A DNA stretch of 64,000 nucleotides from Sipunculus nudus (GCA_026874595.1 CM049306.1:85836142-85900141); one strand, 5' to 3'. Shown: positions 10,897 to 22,688, numbered from the stretch's first letter. The notes: generated by a model not told the origin, from the letters alone. A program made the numbers and translations.

Positions 10897-12773
10897 TTTT
10901 TAGCTCAGCTGATTATAAGTCATCTGAGCTATAGTCGTGGTCCATTGTCCGTCGTCCGTCCGTCTGTCCGTCCGTCCGTAGATGTGGCACGTTTTGAAAC
11001 TGTAAGACCTAGGAATCCAAAATTCAGCATAATGTTAGATGTCCCCAAGATCTCCTACCAAGCCGAAAACTGGATCTTTGCGACTTCGTTCCTTTGAGAA
11101 ATTAAGGAAAAACCTCAATTTTTTATTAAAATCCTATTTTCACACTTCAGGACTGCCTAATATCAAAACCACTCATCTGTTTTTCCTCATATTTACCATA
11201 AATATTCTTCTATATAGTTCCTATGTACATGCCAGAAATTAAGTCTGTTAAGAATAAATTCTTTAAGTTATGGGCCCAAACTTAATGGACTTTGTAAAAA
11301 ATCAGGAAAAATATTTACTCACTTAACATGAAAAATTTTTAAACTAGAGTCTGTTTTCCCAAGTATATAACTATGTTTATTAAGATTCAATTGTTTACCC
11401 AAAATTAGATCTGAATTTTGTAAATTTTTTAAGTAATTAGCATAAAAATAAAATCAGTACCTTAAATTTTGTAAGTACAATTGATTTAATTTTCACAGCA
11501 TGTAAACATAAATATTTAATTTGTTTATATCTGAAATTTGGAAGTAAAAGCTTGAAAATTAAGCTAGTTATTGATATTTTTCTTGAGGCTCTATTGTAGT
11601 CATTTGCTTTGTTTACAGATTACAGATGCAGGGTCCCACTCCAGGTCACTGGAAGTCAGCTATGCCAGGGTTTCTGATTTGTTACAGTCACTGGGGGAGA
11701 TCCCCTGCTGTGACAGGTGTACAGTTATTCTCATATCACCACCCCAATCACCCCCCCCCCCCCCCCCCCCCCCGCAAACACAACCCACCAAGTGTTATGC
11801 AGTATTGTTATTGTTTTCACTGTATCTCCTTAATTGTAATGCTGCTTCCACTCTGATATGCAAAAACTTCTTTGAAAAAGTAATTCAAGGTGTAATCCAG
11901 AAGATGCAATGTTGTGTAATGTAGCATTTTTAAAGAAATATTTTTTCTTTTAAATGATTTTACCAATCATAATGGAACCCATCAGTATGCTTAAATTATG
12001 ATAAAATATGAAGCACATTATGGATAAATAAAGACACAATTAAAAATTGTAAAATCTAAATCAAGTATTTTTTTTAGATATTTATTGTTTTGCAGATTTA
12101 AAAGATATATTTTTGTGGTAAAAAATAAAGAAACATTTGTATGCATGATGTGGTGTTATCTGACAAGATTGAGATTTATGATGATGCAATTGAGAATTAT
12201 GAATCAACTTTTATATTCAGATATATATGTTATATTGAAAATGTATAGAAATATAAACTTTAATTAAAAAAAAAAATTGATGTGATAAAAAAATGAGGAT
12301 TTATTACAAACATTTGTTCATTATTTTCCTGCCTCAGCAGAATTTGAGATCAGGCTTTGTTTGCCATGTTTTATGTTGTTAATTAGTTATATTTCAACTG
12401 TATACATTTCATAAAAAAAAACCATATATTTAATAATATATATTATACAAAAAAAAGATTCGATTGAACAAATGTGTAAACTACTGAAATGTCAACAGTT
12501 AATCGAAAAGCCAACTAATGATCATGGTAATTGTACAGATCATTTGTTCACAAACTGCTCACATGCTTCAGTTTCATCATTAGGAAACACATGGTCAGGT
12601 CACAAAATATTATTTGCAACAATTTCTTGCTCATCAATACAAACCAATCATATAAACCAACCATGGCCTTTATTACCTCTTCCTCTTACACTTTATCTCC
12701 ATTTGATATTATTTTAGATTTTTACCTTCAAGGTTAACTTCAGCTGAGCACAGTGACCCATAGGTTCCTTGTT
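10897..12773 (+). mobile_element. Helentron-like element, copy 3, nested in copy 2
   Basis: It has a second complete left end (TTTTTAGCTCAGCTGA, then (GTCY)n at 10940-10980) and its own right end (TCAGCTGAGCACAG, a decayed palindrome, CCTTGTT), after which the host unit resumes as TTCAAATTTTTACGAAT. It belongs to a different subfamily from copy 2 and shares modules with copy 1 (ATGTCCCCAAGATCTCCTAC, CCTATGTACATGCCAG). It carries a 23-base C run at 11751-11773 and an endonuclease relic near the right end. Confidence 0.7.
12472..12660 (+). pseudogene. Relic of an endonuclease C-terminus (Helentron-type or LINE-type)
   Basis: The frame contains QLIEKPTNDHG then DHLFTN, and about 20 residues on WSGHKILFATIS. 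This is the pattern of the C-terminal end of an exonuclease-endonuclease-phosphatase domain (QLI-PT, DH-TN, then a catalytic SDH). Here the SDH motif reads SGH, so the Asp is lost. In Helentrons this domain lies at the C-terminus of the Rep-helicase protein, just before the 3' end, and this relic is about 115 bases from the right end of its host element. LINE endonucleases share the fold, so that origin is the alternative. No upstream helicase or Rep sequence is recognised. Confidence 0.45.
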
Positions 12774-13628
12774 TTCAAATTTTTACGAATTTTTTTCTCT
12801 ATTTTTTGAGTCTTTTAAAGATGTTGTTATCTGTCAACTGGGCACAAATCGTAACAAATGGACCTAGATTCTTCATTCTTGTAATGCATGGAGGCCCATG
12901 AAAAGTGTCTGTGGAAACCTGAAATTAGGTCTCTGTTTCCCATATCCTTCAAGCTATAGGACTCCAAAGTATCCCTCAGTATAATGGAAAATTTTATACA
13001 AAAGATGAAGTATCTGAACAACTAATGCAGAGATCACCATGATTCTTTGCATGGATATTGATTATGGAGTGTTTCATCAGTTTCTGCAGACTAGTGGTGC
13101 CACCTATATTTTATTCAATTTTTAGAAATTTTGTCTTTATTTTTGAGACCTTTAAGGATGCTGTCATCTGTTAACGTGGCACAAATTGTAACAACTGGAC
13201 CCTAGAATCTTCATTCTTGTCATGCAGGGAGACCCATGAAAAGTGTCTGTGGAAACCTGAAATTAGGTCTCTGTTACCCATAACCTTCAAGGTATAGGAC
13301 TCAGAGTATCCCTCAGAATAATGGAAAATTTGATACAAAAGCTGAAGTATCTAAACAACTAATGCAGTGATGACCCTGATTCTTTGCATGGATATTGACC
13401 ATGTGTTTTTATTAGTTTCTGCAGACTGGTGGAGCCACCTTGGTTTTTTATTAAAGTTAACGCATTTTTTCTCTTTGAGATATATAAATACAGACACAGT
13501 CTTGGCCTGTTGGTTAATCTGTTTGATGCTTCAGGTGAATGGGTATATACTACAATTCAGATGATAAAATTTCCTTTTACGAATCTCTTCCCAGTCAGCT
13601 GAGAGTCATGACCCATGGGTCACTTGTT

Positions 13629-14335
13629 GAGAATGTACTGCAACATTCATCCATGCTGTTGCACTGAAAATTTTCACATTGAGCTGAGAGTGATGAAGTA
13701 ATACAAAGAATACATGTTAACTCACAAATTAAACTGAAATCTGTCTCTATGGTAATGAGTCATTACCTGTATTGTGAACAAGTTGGCTATAGTCCAGTAA
13801 CTGGTGCTAACCATGCTTGTGTTCATGTGGGTACAAAGTCCATAAAAATGCAGAGGGATTGACCAATATGCTGAGTTAAAATGGAATTTTTCATGCACAT
13901 GGTAGGTGTTGTTAGAAAGCATACCATAAAAGCTAACCATAAGTGTGGTTAATGTGAAGTGACAGTGTACTCATAGGCCATGACAGACAAAAGTATTTGC
14001 ATCCTACTTGCACCTTACACTGCAGCCCTTGTTGCAGGATGTAAAGGAACTCTGACACTAAGTATGCTGGTCATAGACTGTAATGTCAGAGGCCAAAATG
14101 GCACTATGCCTACATTTAGACAGTCTGCAGTAAAATGGCATGGTATCAAATGGTCCTGCAGTCAATTTATTTGCCAAGTGGAACTGTGAGTGTTCATTGC
14201 AGCAGGGGATGGCAGTTAGGTTACCGGTAAAGGTTGTTTGAGTAGTAAATTTTTTTTTAATTTCTTTTTTTTATACACCTGAGTGTTTAGCCTTGTTATA
14301 GGTATTGAGTGCTCTTCTTTGTTGGAGGATAAATT
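13629..14335. other. Intergenic stretch without recognised features
   Basis: There is only unremarkable AT-rich sequence. A 69-codon open frame at 13980-14189 has no recognisable motif. Confidence 0.4.
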
Positions 14336-15892
14336 GATTTCTATGGTATTTTATTTAAAATTGATGATACAGGGTTACACCTTTCAATCTCACCTAGTGG
14401 ACTGCAGTTTACAATGACCAAACACGTATTAATATATTGCAATATCTTATTTATATAATATGTTTATACATTTAGCTATGTGTTTATTATTATAAATTCA
14501 TTTGTATATTATTTTAGAATACAAACTGGTAAGATTATAATTCTTTGGACTATTCACAAAAAAACACAGAAAATCACTGAAAATCAACCAAAAAATTTAG
14601 TCAACTAAGCTCTCTGATGTTCCGGAATGTTTTGTTTTAACAGATAAATATAATAAAACAATAAGAAAACTATATATATAAATGAAAACTATACTGAATT
14701 TGACATATATTTCTCTCCTGCCAAACTGCTGTTGCCAATGTTAGAAATCGATTTGGCCAAGAGGTTGCCATATCTTTCCCTCAGTCCAAGTCCCATGGTC
14801 ACATGGCACCTATTGAACAGTGTCAGGTTCTCCTGTCAATATAAAACCCATACTATTGAATTATAATTTTTATTATTCACTAAAATACATTCCTATGTTT
14901 TAGAATATATCAAAGGTGAGTGTTTAACCTTCAGTTTGTGGAAGGAATATATGTGTAAATTATTTAATTACAGGTAGTTATTTTTTTTTATTGTAAATAA
15001 TACTTTTACCCTATTAATCTTACTATTTTAAACTAGTTTTCAGTTAAAACAACTAAAATATTCAGGAATATAAATAAAATTTGTTGATTCTTGTGGTTGA
15101 TATTTGGAAGTTTTTGATTGTTTTCTGTGAACGGTACAACCCTAATTCTGCAGTGGTGTCAACCATGTGTAAGCTATTATAATGGTAACTAGATTGTCAG
15201 AATTATCAATGCAATGCTTGTACATTTATTAAACATACATTGCTACGTTAACAAACAGGGTTTAACTAGTGCACCAGTCAGTGAACAAAAGGGATCTAGG
15301 CTTGAGTTCTAGAATACTAGATTTCTATGGTATTTTATTTAAAATTGATGATACAGGGTTAAACTTTCAATCTCACCTAGTGGACTGCAGTTTCCAATGA
15401 CCAAACACATATTAATATATTGCAATATCTTATTTATTTAATATGTTTATACATTTAGCTATGTGTTTATTATTACAAATTCATTTGTATATTATTTTAG
15501 AATACAAACTGATAAGATTCTAATTCTTTGGACTATTCACAAAAAAACACAGAAAATCACTGAAAATCAACCAAAAAACTTAAAGTCAACAAAGCTCTTT
15601 GATGTTCCAGAATGTTTTGTTTTGACAGATAAATATAATAAAATAATAAGAAAAATATATATATAAATGAAAACTATACTGAATTTGACATATATTTCTC
15701 TCCTGCCAAACTGCTGTTGCCAATGTTAGAAACCGATTTGGCCAACAGGTTGCCATATCTTTCCCTCAGTCCAAGTCCCATGGTCACATGCTTGTACATT
15801 TATTAAACATACATTGCTACATTAACAAACAGGGTTTAACTAGTGCACCAGTCAGTGAACAAAAGGGATCTAGGCTTGAGTTCTAGAATACT
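14336..15892. repeat. Tandem duplication, second unit internally deleted
   Basis: The unit at 14336-15319 (984 bases) is repeated at 15320-15892 (573 bases). The two start alike (GATTTCTATGGTATTTTATT) and end alike (GGCTTGAGTTCTAGAATACT). The second copy lacks about 411 bases; its junction joins the sequence after CCCATGGTCACATG (about 14805) to the sequence from about 15214, with a short ATG microhomology. Divergence is only a few percent, so the duplication is fairly recent. Confidence 0.8.
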
Positions 15893-16048
15893 CGAGGAAA
15901 CAATGTGTACTGGTATACATATTTGTTGTATTTATGTGTGTCATATATGTCAGCACAGGATTCTGTCTCATAAAAGTTAAAATAACATGAAATATACATG
16001 TATGTGTACATACATATCTTGTATACCGGTAAATGTCTTCACAGGATT

Positions 16049-16050
<2 letters not shown>

Positions 16051-16113
<63 letters not shown>
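16051..16113. repeat. (AT)n microsatellite
   Basis: A pure TA dinucleotide run of about 63 bases. A second, shorter one lies at 16498-16527, followed by ATGTGTGTATGTATGTATG-type sequence near 16650. Confidence 0.95.
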
Positions 16114-16116
<3 letters not shown>

Positions 16117-16493
16117 AAATTGACTTAATCATGGAAACTTAAATTTTATACCCTATGAATAATAATAGTAATGATAAATCTTGTCCAGTGTATAATTACA
16201 TGGAATAATAACTGAAAACAGCACAATAAAAATTGGTTTCATAGATATACTGGTAATCACAGTCATAAGTATGTATACAGTATTGATGGGTGGATGGGTG
16301 GGTGTGAGTGAGAGAGGAAGGAATTGATTGAAAAGAGCAGCTTTTTTTTTAGACACCATGTCAAGTATGGTTCACATCAGGCCAGCCTAGTACAGTGTGG
16401 TATGCACAGTTGGTACTACATCCCTGGCCTCCCCAAGCTTATTAGTAGTAATGGTTTGATACATTTAATCATACATGAAAACATAGTACAATA

Positions 16494-16528
<35 letters not shown>

Positions 16529-16529
<1 letters not shown>

Positions 16530-17408
16530 TGTATGAATAGCCATGCTGGTTCATTGTATATAGATGGAAATGGTAAACACAGAAAAGTATGTTCACATGT
16601 TCCACCGGCAGGGAACCGACTTTTCTGTGCATGTATACCATTTCCATATATGTGTGTATGTATGTATGCATGTATATGTATTCATAGTATATATGACACT
16701 GAAGAAATTACAGATATATACCATTCCTTGCATATGACACTGAAGGAATTATTAAATATCAAATATGTTTAGTTTCAGTATTACTTAAAGGATGTTTTAT
16801 TTCAGGATTAAATGACTTATTATTAGGGACACCGCTTCTTAGACCCAGCAATGGCTTCAGCGTTCCGTTTCCACGATTTGACATGGTGGGAAATTTGATA
16901 CAGATTTAGCTTTGTCTCCAAATTACAAAAAGAGGGAAATTCATCCCCAACAGAGATGTTGCATCGTGATGACAAGCCGCTATTAACTGTCCTTGATTTC
17001 AACCCATTATATAAGTATAGGCCATAAATAGGCCTGATAGGCCACCACGTGTTATTTTATTACATTCATTAATCCCTGACTTATGAAGAAAGTTGCAAGA
17101 CCAATATATATATAGTATCTACTCACTCGATAACTACCCAACAGGAACTCAGAATCTGCTCTCTCACCACTAGTGGTACAGACTTGTGAAAACATTTGAG
17201 CTTATCAATACCATCAGTAACATCAATGGACCATCAAAGGGGATCAAAGGGGTCTAGTGCAAAGCAAACACACAACAGTGTGTATACTGCATTAATCATC
17301 ATGCCTGGTCAGTCAATGAAATGCAAATACCTGCTTATGAAATACATGTAGTGTAGGTACATGTATTCCAGTGCATAAGAATTAATTTTTACCATACTAT
17401 TTGATGTA
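16529..17408. other. Intergenic stretch without recognised features
   Basis: No gene is supported. Near 16705-16745 a short motif (ATATGACACTGAAG-AATTA) is repeated once. Confidence 0.4.
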
Positions 17409-18336
17409 CCGTATTTCCTTGATCAGACGCCGTACCTTAAATAGTCGCCTGCCTTATTTAGTCGCCGGGGCAAAACAGTGTCCCAGAAAAATAAACGCTG
17501 GCCTTAAATAGACGCCGGTCTTGTTTACATGCCTGATGTCAGAGTAGTGTCCATGATTGCCACCAGATGTCTTTTCCCTTCCCTATAATTTGTGCATTTA
17601 CCGGTCAAATTGACCATAGATTGTTGTGTGAATTTCGGTTTGCGTTGTATTGATAATATGTTTAATTCTTCGATGAATCATTCTTTTATTAGGGACACCA
17701 AATATTCTCGATTCGTACATTATGATTAAAGCCGATCACCGATCATAATAAATGCTACACAAATACGTCAGCAGTGAGAAAGCTAACACTATCACAGCCG
17801 TCAAGCTTAAAAATAGTACCGCTTGACACAAGCGGTATAACATGGTACGGTGAAAGTCTACCTCACGGATGGTTGAACAGAACTATTCAAATACGTTTGG
17901 CACATATTTCTTGTGTAGCATGAAAACACCAAATGATGGTGTCAAGCGGTACAATTTGTAGCTAATGTCAAGCCATATTACGCTCTATGCTTTCATTTTA
18001 TAAAACTTACAAAAACCACGCTTTTGAGATAATCTTTAAAGTTAAAAATAGTATTTACTCTTGTCCACAACTATATATACAGTAATAATCCCGGCAGTAA
18101 ATGTCACGTACCAGTATATACCAGGTCGGAAGTACCGGCGATGTTACAATTGTATCCATATAGGTAGTGACCGGCAGGTTTATTGTTTCGGCATGTTCTA
18201 TTTTTTTGTTTGTCTGATGAGCCTGATAATGTAAATAAACGCCGGCATTAAATAGAAGCCGGCCTTGTTCAGACGCCGGGTCAAAGCAGGGTCTGAAAAA
18301 AATAAACACCCGGGCGTCTGTTCAAGGAAAATACGG
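17409..18336. mobile_element. Non-autonomous DNA transposon with long inverted repeats, flanked by TA
   Basis: The left end CCGTATTTCCTTGATCAGAC matches the reverse complement of the right end (GTCTGTTCAAGGAAAATACGG). The inverted repeats extend roughly 100 bases and consist of repeated TTAAATAGNCGCC / AAATAAACGCCGG motifs. Both ends are flanked by TA, consistent with a TA target duplication. I recall this style of terminus (CCGTATTT-CTTG-...GCGCC) as widespread in animal genomes; the superfamily is not certain. No transposase frame is seen in the 930 bases. Confidence 0.68.
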
Positions 18337-18502
18337 TATATTACATCCAATGTGATGCTGAATTTTGGTGTTTTCATTTTCAAGTTAAAAATCCAACCGT
18401 GTTACCTTTACTTTAATTCAGCACGTTTTACTAAGTTTAACTACTAGGTCTAGAATGTCACACATCTAGGCAGTTGACACTTAGTGATACCAGTAAAAGC
18501 AT

Positions 18503-18592
18503 TGATGGCTTCGCAGTGGCTAGAGTGTGGACTGGCTAGGCAGCCGACAATGTCAGCTGCCTAGACAGTCCAGGGGTCCGACACTCCACAGC
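18503..18592 (+). repeat. tRNA-like SINE head with a strong hairpin
   Basis: TTCGCAGTGGCTAGAGTG resembles an A box and GGGGTCCGACACTCC resembles a B box, spaced as in a tRNA. The middle is a near-perfect hairpin, GGACTGGCTAGGCAGC (18529-18544) pairing with GCTGCCTAGACAGTCC (18556-18571). This could be a tRNA-derived SINE or a foldback repeat; related CTAGGCAG motifs occur at 18467 and 18608. Confidence 0.35.
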
Positions 18593-20124
18593 TGACACTG
18601 TCTTCTGCCTAGACACTTCCTATTACATAATGCCCTTCACTCCTCATGGCGTATCCAGGATTTGAAAATAGAGGGGACGCAGCCCTAAAGTTGGGAAGGG
18701 GGCTGTTCTGTGTCTTTTAGACATGTCATATATAGATATATTTCTACTAATAAATCATTTTTTTTTCAAAACATATCAAATATTGTTAGTTCGTGCATTA
18801 TTATTATGATTATTATTAGTAATTTTGTAAGGGATCCAGTTCAAGTTGTTAATTATGTTAATCGATGGGTTCTCATCTATATAAAATGCATTGTTTGAAC
18901 AACAGAAAAATACATGCATCAATAAGTGTAGTATTGTAACGTAATTTTAATTTTTATGTAGAAGATGGTCAACACACGCGTAAAAGAACTGAAATGGATT
19001 AACTATTATATGTCACTGAATCTGTCAAAGGTGACTGCATCTATCTTTAATGTGACGCTTCTGATTATAAATTCCATAATATGTCTTTCGTAGATAAATT
19101 ATTTTTACAGCAACTCAGTTCGAACTGGAGCCAGTTGGAGTTATAAAAGTAATAAAGATAGTTTGACCTGAGGTACTTAAAGTACATACATACAAAAAAA
19201 TATTAGAAGTGAAAAATACTCATTGACTGTTAATTGCATGCCATTTTTAGGTTTATATTATTATTGAAAATGCAGCTTTCAAACATCAAGCCTGGCCATC
19301 AAGCTCCAGTGACAGTATAGCTGGGTATTTAGAGGTGATTTTAATTACCCCAGAATCAAGATACCGGAAGCTTTTCCATAGTCTCTTGGTGTATTCCAGG
19401 GTAAATTAAAAAAAATGAGGTATAGCAAGCATTAATGAAATTACAAATAGCTTGCATGGATTGTTTAACAGATTTTGCCATCCACCATGATGTTATGGAA
19501 CAATCATAGGGTTTGGAGACTTCTACTCTGCACACAAACGAAATAGAAAAGAGAGATGGTAAAAAAAAAAAAAAAAAATGAGAGAAACGTGTAAGTGTAT
19601 AATCCCTTTACTGATTAGATTTATTTAAGAAATTTTGAATGAAAGTCTGACACTCTTTACATTTACATTACAGACAATATCTTGCTAATCTTTTGTTCTT
19701 TCTTTACAAAATTTCAACAAATACAACAAAAGTAGTTTCTCTTAGGAACCTTTTGAACTGATGATAAATATACAATATTATATTAGATATATATTTATAT
19801 TTACATTACAGACCATATTTTGCTAAACTTTCGTTCTTTCTTTTCCATTTGGGACTAACATTACCAAACTTGTGCATAGAGAAATAAATGAAATATTTAT
19901 TTACTTATACGCCATATTTATCTAACTGTGTGTACTTAAATAATCGAACATAAAATAAATGTGAGTTAACAAACATAACACTTGCCAGTAGTACTTTGGC
20001 TCATGTCCATTTTTCCATAATTTACAGGGTTTCTTTTTAGCAGGTCCTCTTACCTTTTCAAATGCTAAAATGAAAAATCAAAAGAAATAAGAATATTTTG
20101 ATTATGCTAAAATTTTCCAAAATT
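18593..20124. other. Intergenic stretch without recognised genes
   Basis: AT-rich. An A run lies at 19561-19578. Two related segments near 19660 and 19800 (TTTACATTACAGAC-ATAT-TTGCTAA) form a loose direct repeat. Confidence 0.4.
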
Positions 20125-20156
20125 CTGCTGAGCGACGTGACCCATGGGAACTTTGT
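20125..20156 (+). repeat. Orphan right end of a Helentron-like element
   Basis: CTGCTGAGCGACGTGACCCATGGGAACTTTGTT matches, over its core, the right terminus of copies 1-4 (GCTGAGCG, palindrome CCCATGGG, TTTGTT). No matching left end lies within the preceding 6 kb, so the element is truncated or too diverged to see. Confidence 0.45.
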
Positions 20157-20404
20157 TACCATAAGAAAAGATGCTGAACCAAAAGAAAGATGGTGAATGG
20201 TACACCTATGAGGTCAGAGCTGCAAAGCCGTTACGTAGACAGTTGGAATGGTTGTGGAGAAAAACTGGACTTACAGTCCATCGTGATATGTTCGTTGAAC
20301 AGAGATCAAAGGTCAATCGCCTAATCAAACTGTCAAAGACTAGTAACTTTACAGTAACAAGATTGCAGGGTGTCAAGACAACATTCCATTAGGTTCTGAC
20401 TTTT

Positions 20405-21000
20405 AATGCTCACAGTACTGTCAAGTAGCAATGATGGGGGTATTAATCGGTGCGAAAACAAGAAAAGGATAATAAGTGGCGCCACCAGTTTCCTGTACAT
20501 GACAACACTATCCAATTTGGATCTTCGGTCAACTTAATTTTTGGACCAATCCATGCATCCCTTATTGAGATATTTATGATTTTGCGGGATTTTCACCATA
20601 TATTGCAATATTTATGGTCGAGGCTACTCGGCTACTCTCATAGGAAAGGTCATGACCCTAATTTAAATATACATCATTCCATAACCCATATCTATGTATA
20701 TGCATAATGTGAAAAAAATCTCTCCATTTGTCTTGGACTTGTAATGCTCACAGTACTGTCAAGTGGCAATGAAAGAGTTATTAAACGGCGCGAAAACAAG
20801 TAAAGGGTAATAGGTAGCGTCACCAGTTTCCGGTACATGACAACGCTATCCAAGAGCTTCGGTTGACTTGGGTCAATCCATGCAAGCTTTTTTTAGATAT
20901 TTAAGAATTTGTGCGATTCCCCCCCCCCCCCCCCCCCCCATGGACATATTCATGGTCAAGGTCACCCTCATAGTATAGGTCATGACCCCATATTAAATAG
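20405..21000. repeat. Two diverged tandem units of 338 bases
   Basis: AATGCTCACAGTACTGTCAA at 20405 recurs at 20743. The following 220 or so bases match in order (GCGAAAACAAG, CACCAGTTTCC-GTACATGACAAC, TTCGGT-GACTT, CATGACCC). The period equals that of the modules in Helentron-like copy 2, but the sequence differs. A 21-base C run lies at 20919-20939. Confidence 0.65.
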
Positions 21001-21112
21001 GCTACCATCTCCGGATTTTGTTTTGCAGTTTCCCCAAAACTGCTATTATTAAGTGAATGGTTCCAAAAGGGGCCGAAACCGAAACCAGTTTCGAATTTTC
21101 GAGCGGGCCCTA
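21001..21112 (-). repeat. GAAACC-rich palindromic repeat, copy 1
   Basis: In order: ACCATCTCCGG, a TTTGCAGTTT motif, ATTATTAAGTGAATGGTT, then GGCCGAAACCGAAACCAGTTT and CGAGCGGGCC. The same order is found in reverse complement at 63715-63835. See that entry for the fuller copy. Confidence 0.55.
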
Positions 21113-21117
21113 AGTCT

Positions 21118-22070
21118 AAGTTACAAATATTAGACTGTGGTGTGCCCCACGGCTCCGTCTTGGGACCTGTCTTCACTTTATACACTGTCCTAAGGTAATT
21201 TACTGCACGAACGTGGTTTTTAATCATATGTATGCTGATGATTCTACTTAATATTTTGATTTTCAAGCCTGAGTACCTCAACAATAACATTACATATATT
21301 GCTGCTGCTGTTTTAGTATGTAGGCCTACGTGGGTGGCCAAAAAACAGCTTGCAAATGAAGGATGATAAATCAAAGGTGATTCTGATTACACCTAAAATT
21401 TGGCGATAAAGACTGAATGTCTTAATCTTCCAATCGGCGAACATAAAGTTCCACCATCTATTTTTATTCTCAATCCACCATAAAGCAACGCGTGAACACA
21501 ATTTTCCGTGTGGCTTACATGCATCTCCACAACATCCATAAATAAAAGCTTGTTTAGACCAACGTTCTCTTGGGCGCCTGATCAATGCTTTTGTCACTAC
21601 CAAGCTAGAGTTTGGAAATGTCAACTTCTTGGGTATTCATCCTCATTAATTCAGAGGCTTCAGCGAGTTCAGAACAGCACAGCCCGTATACTTGGATGTG
21701 ACAAGTATGATCACAATACACCCGTATTGCGTGAGATGCACTGGCTCCCTGTGGGTCAGCGCATTAAATTTAAGGTGCATACTATTTTCAAGACCAAATG
21801 TCGCACAGCCCCGGTCTACTTACAGGATCTAGTTCAATCGTACACACCAGTTAGATGCCTCAGATCAGCCGATCAGGACTTACTTTTTGTCCCACGTACA
21901 AAGGTTCCATGGTTGCTCAGAGAGCATTATGTGTGGTAGGTCCCACTTTGGAAAATTCATACCTTCCGAATTAAGAAAAGCGGAGAACCTAGCCACTTAA
22001 AAAAATGCTGAAGGCGTACTTATTTGTGCAATATTTTGATGGCCTATGAATTTGCAGATTGTGCAGATTT
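21118..22070 (+). pseudogene. 3' fragment of a CR1/L2-type LINE (reverse transcriptase relic)
   Basis: Broken coding pieces occur in the order of a non-LTR reverse transcriptase. They are GVPHGSVLGP near 21140, the catalytic YADD near 21230, LQMKDDKSKVILI near 21350, then a longer open stretch at 21640-21935 with RLQRVQNSTARILG, KYDHNTPVLREMHWLPVGQR and a VPRTK motif, ending in a decayed LWNSLP-like region and KKMLKAYLF near 22015. These are typical of the thumb and C-terminus of CR1/L2-like elements. Several frameshifts separate the pieces, so it is a dead 5'-truncated copy. Where the 3' tail ends is unclear. Confidence 0.8.
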
Positions 22071-22403
22071 TTCTTTCTATACCATGATTTTAATTGTTAA
22101 GGGTTAAATGTCTCTTATTGGTTTAATGTCATTTCACAGTATGTAATTACTGGAATATGTGCATTTCCTATCTAGCCTAAGTAACATTTAAATTCAGTCT
22201 GCATCTTTATTTTAATGAATATTTTGTTTTTCATAGTCAATTATGTTTATGCAATTGCTTGTTTGTAATAGCATTAGAGCATTAATATAATTGGGAATCG
22301 TCCAGTTCTACGTAGTTGCGCGCCTAAATAAAGCCCTCCGTCTGTTCCAGAAAACGCCAACCACAGGTATCAAATCGCCGAATGCCAGTCCGTTGGCAAA
22401 AAT

Positions 22404-22688
22404 GTGATCGTATCTTTGAAGTCCTTTACAGAGAGCCTACAAAGCGACATTCCTCAGGCATTGACTATTACCACATATAGACGCCATCTTTCAGCTGCAT
22501 CAACACGGGATCTAGCAGACCTCCCGCTGGAATCCAGAGTTCGTCAGGCTACACCTAACTTGCGCACTGAACCGGTGATTGTAAAGAATTTCCTGGTTCT
22601 CACGCCTTATATGAGACTGCTGACATCACAACTCCAGCTCGCCTCCTGGCCAGTCACCTCTCCCATTTTCGACGAATGTAAAAAATAA
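22404..22688 (+). other. Unrecognised 94-codon open frame
   Basis: It reads as ordinary protein composition (for example ALTITTYRRHLSAASTRDLA and DLPLESRVRQATPNLRTE), which is more protein-like than the neighbouring random frames. It lies about 300 bases after the LINE relic. I recognise no family. It may be a fragment of a mobile-element protein. Confidence 0.25.

Larger units (their letters stand above)
9483..13628 (+). mobile_element. Helentron-like element, copy 2, interrupted by copy 3
   Basis: The left end is TTTTTAGCTCAGCTGACTG with (GTCY)n at 9540-9605. The right end is AGTCAGCTGAGAG plus GACCCATGGGTC and CTTGTT. Inside are six diverged units of about 338 bases, each starting near a GGCACAAATCGTAA-type motif (about 9606, 9948, 10286, 10628, 12838, 13179) and containing GTTACCCATATCC and a GGTGGCGCCACCTGTATT-type motif. 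Copy 3 splits the unit array between 10896 and 12774; without it, the fourth unit continues smoothly. No coding frame is seen. Confidence 0.72.

Noticed and set aside
11571-11924. 117-codon frame with a proline run
   Set aside because: The proline run is the translated C23 tract in a Helentron-like element; it is not a protein-coding gene.
20901-21374. 157-codon minus-strand open frame with a glycine run
   Set aside because: The glycine run is the translated poly-C tract, and the rest is repeat DNA antisense to the LINE relic.
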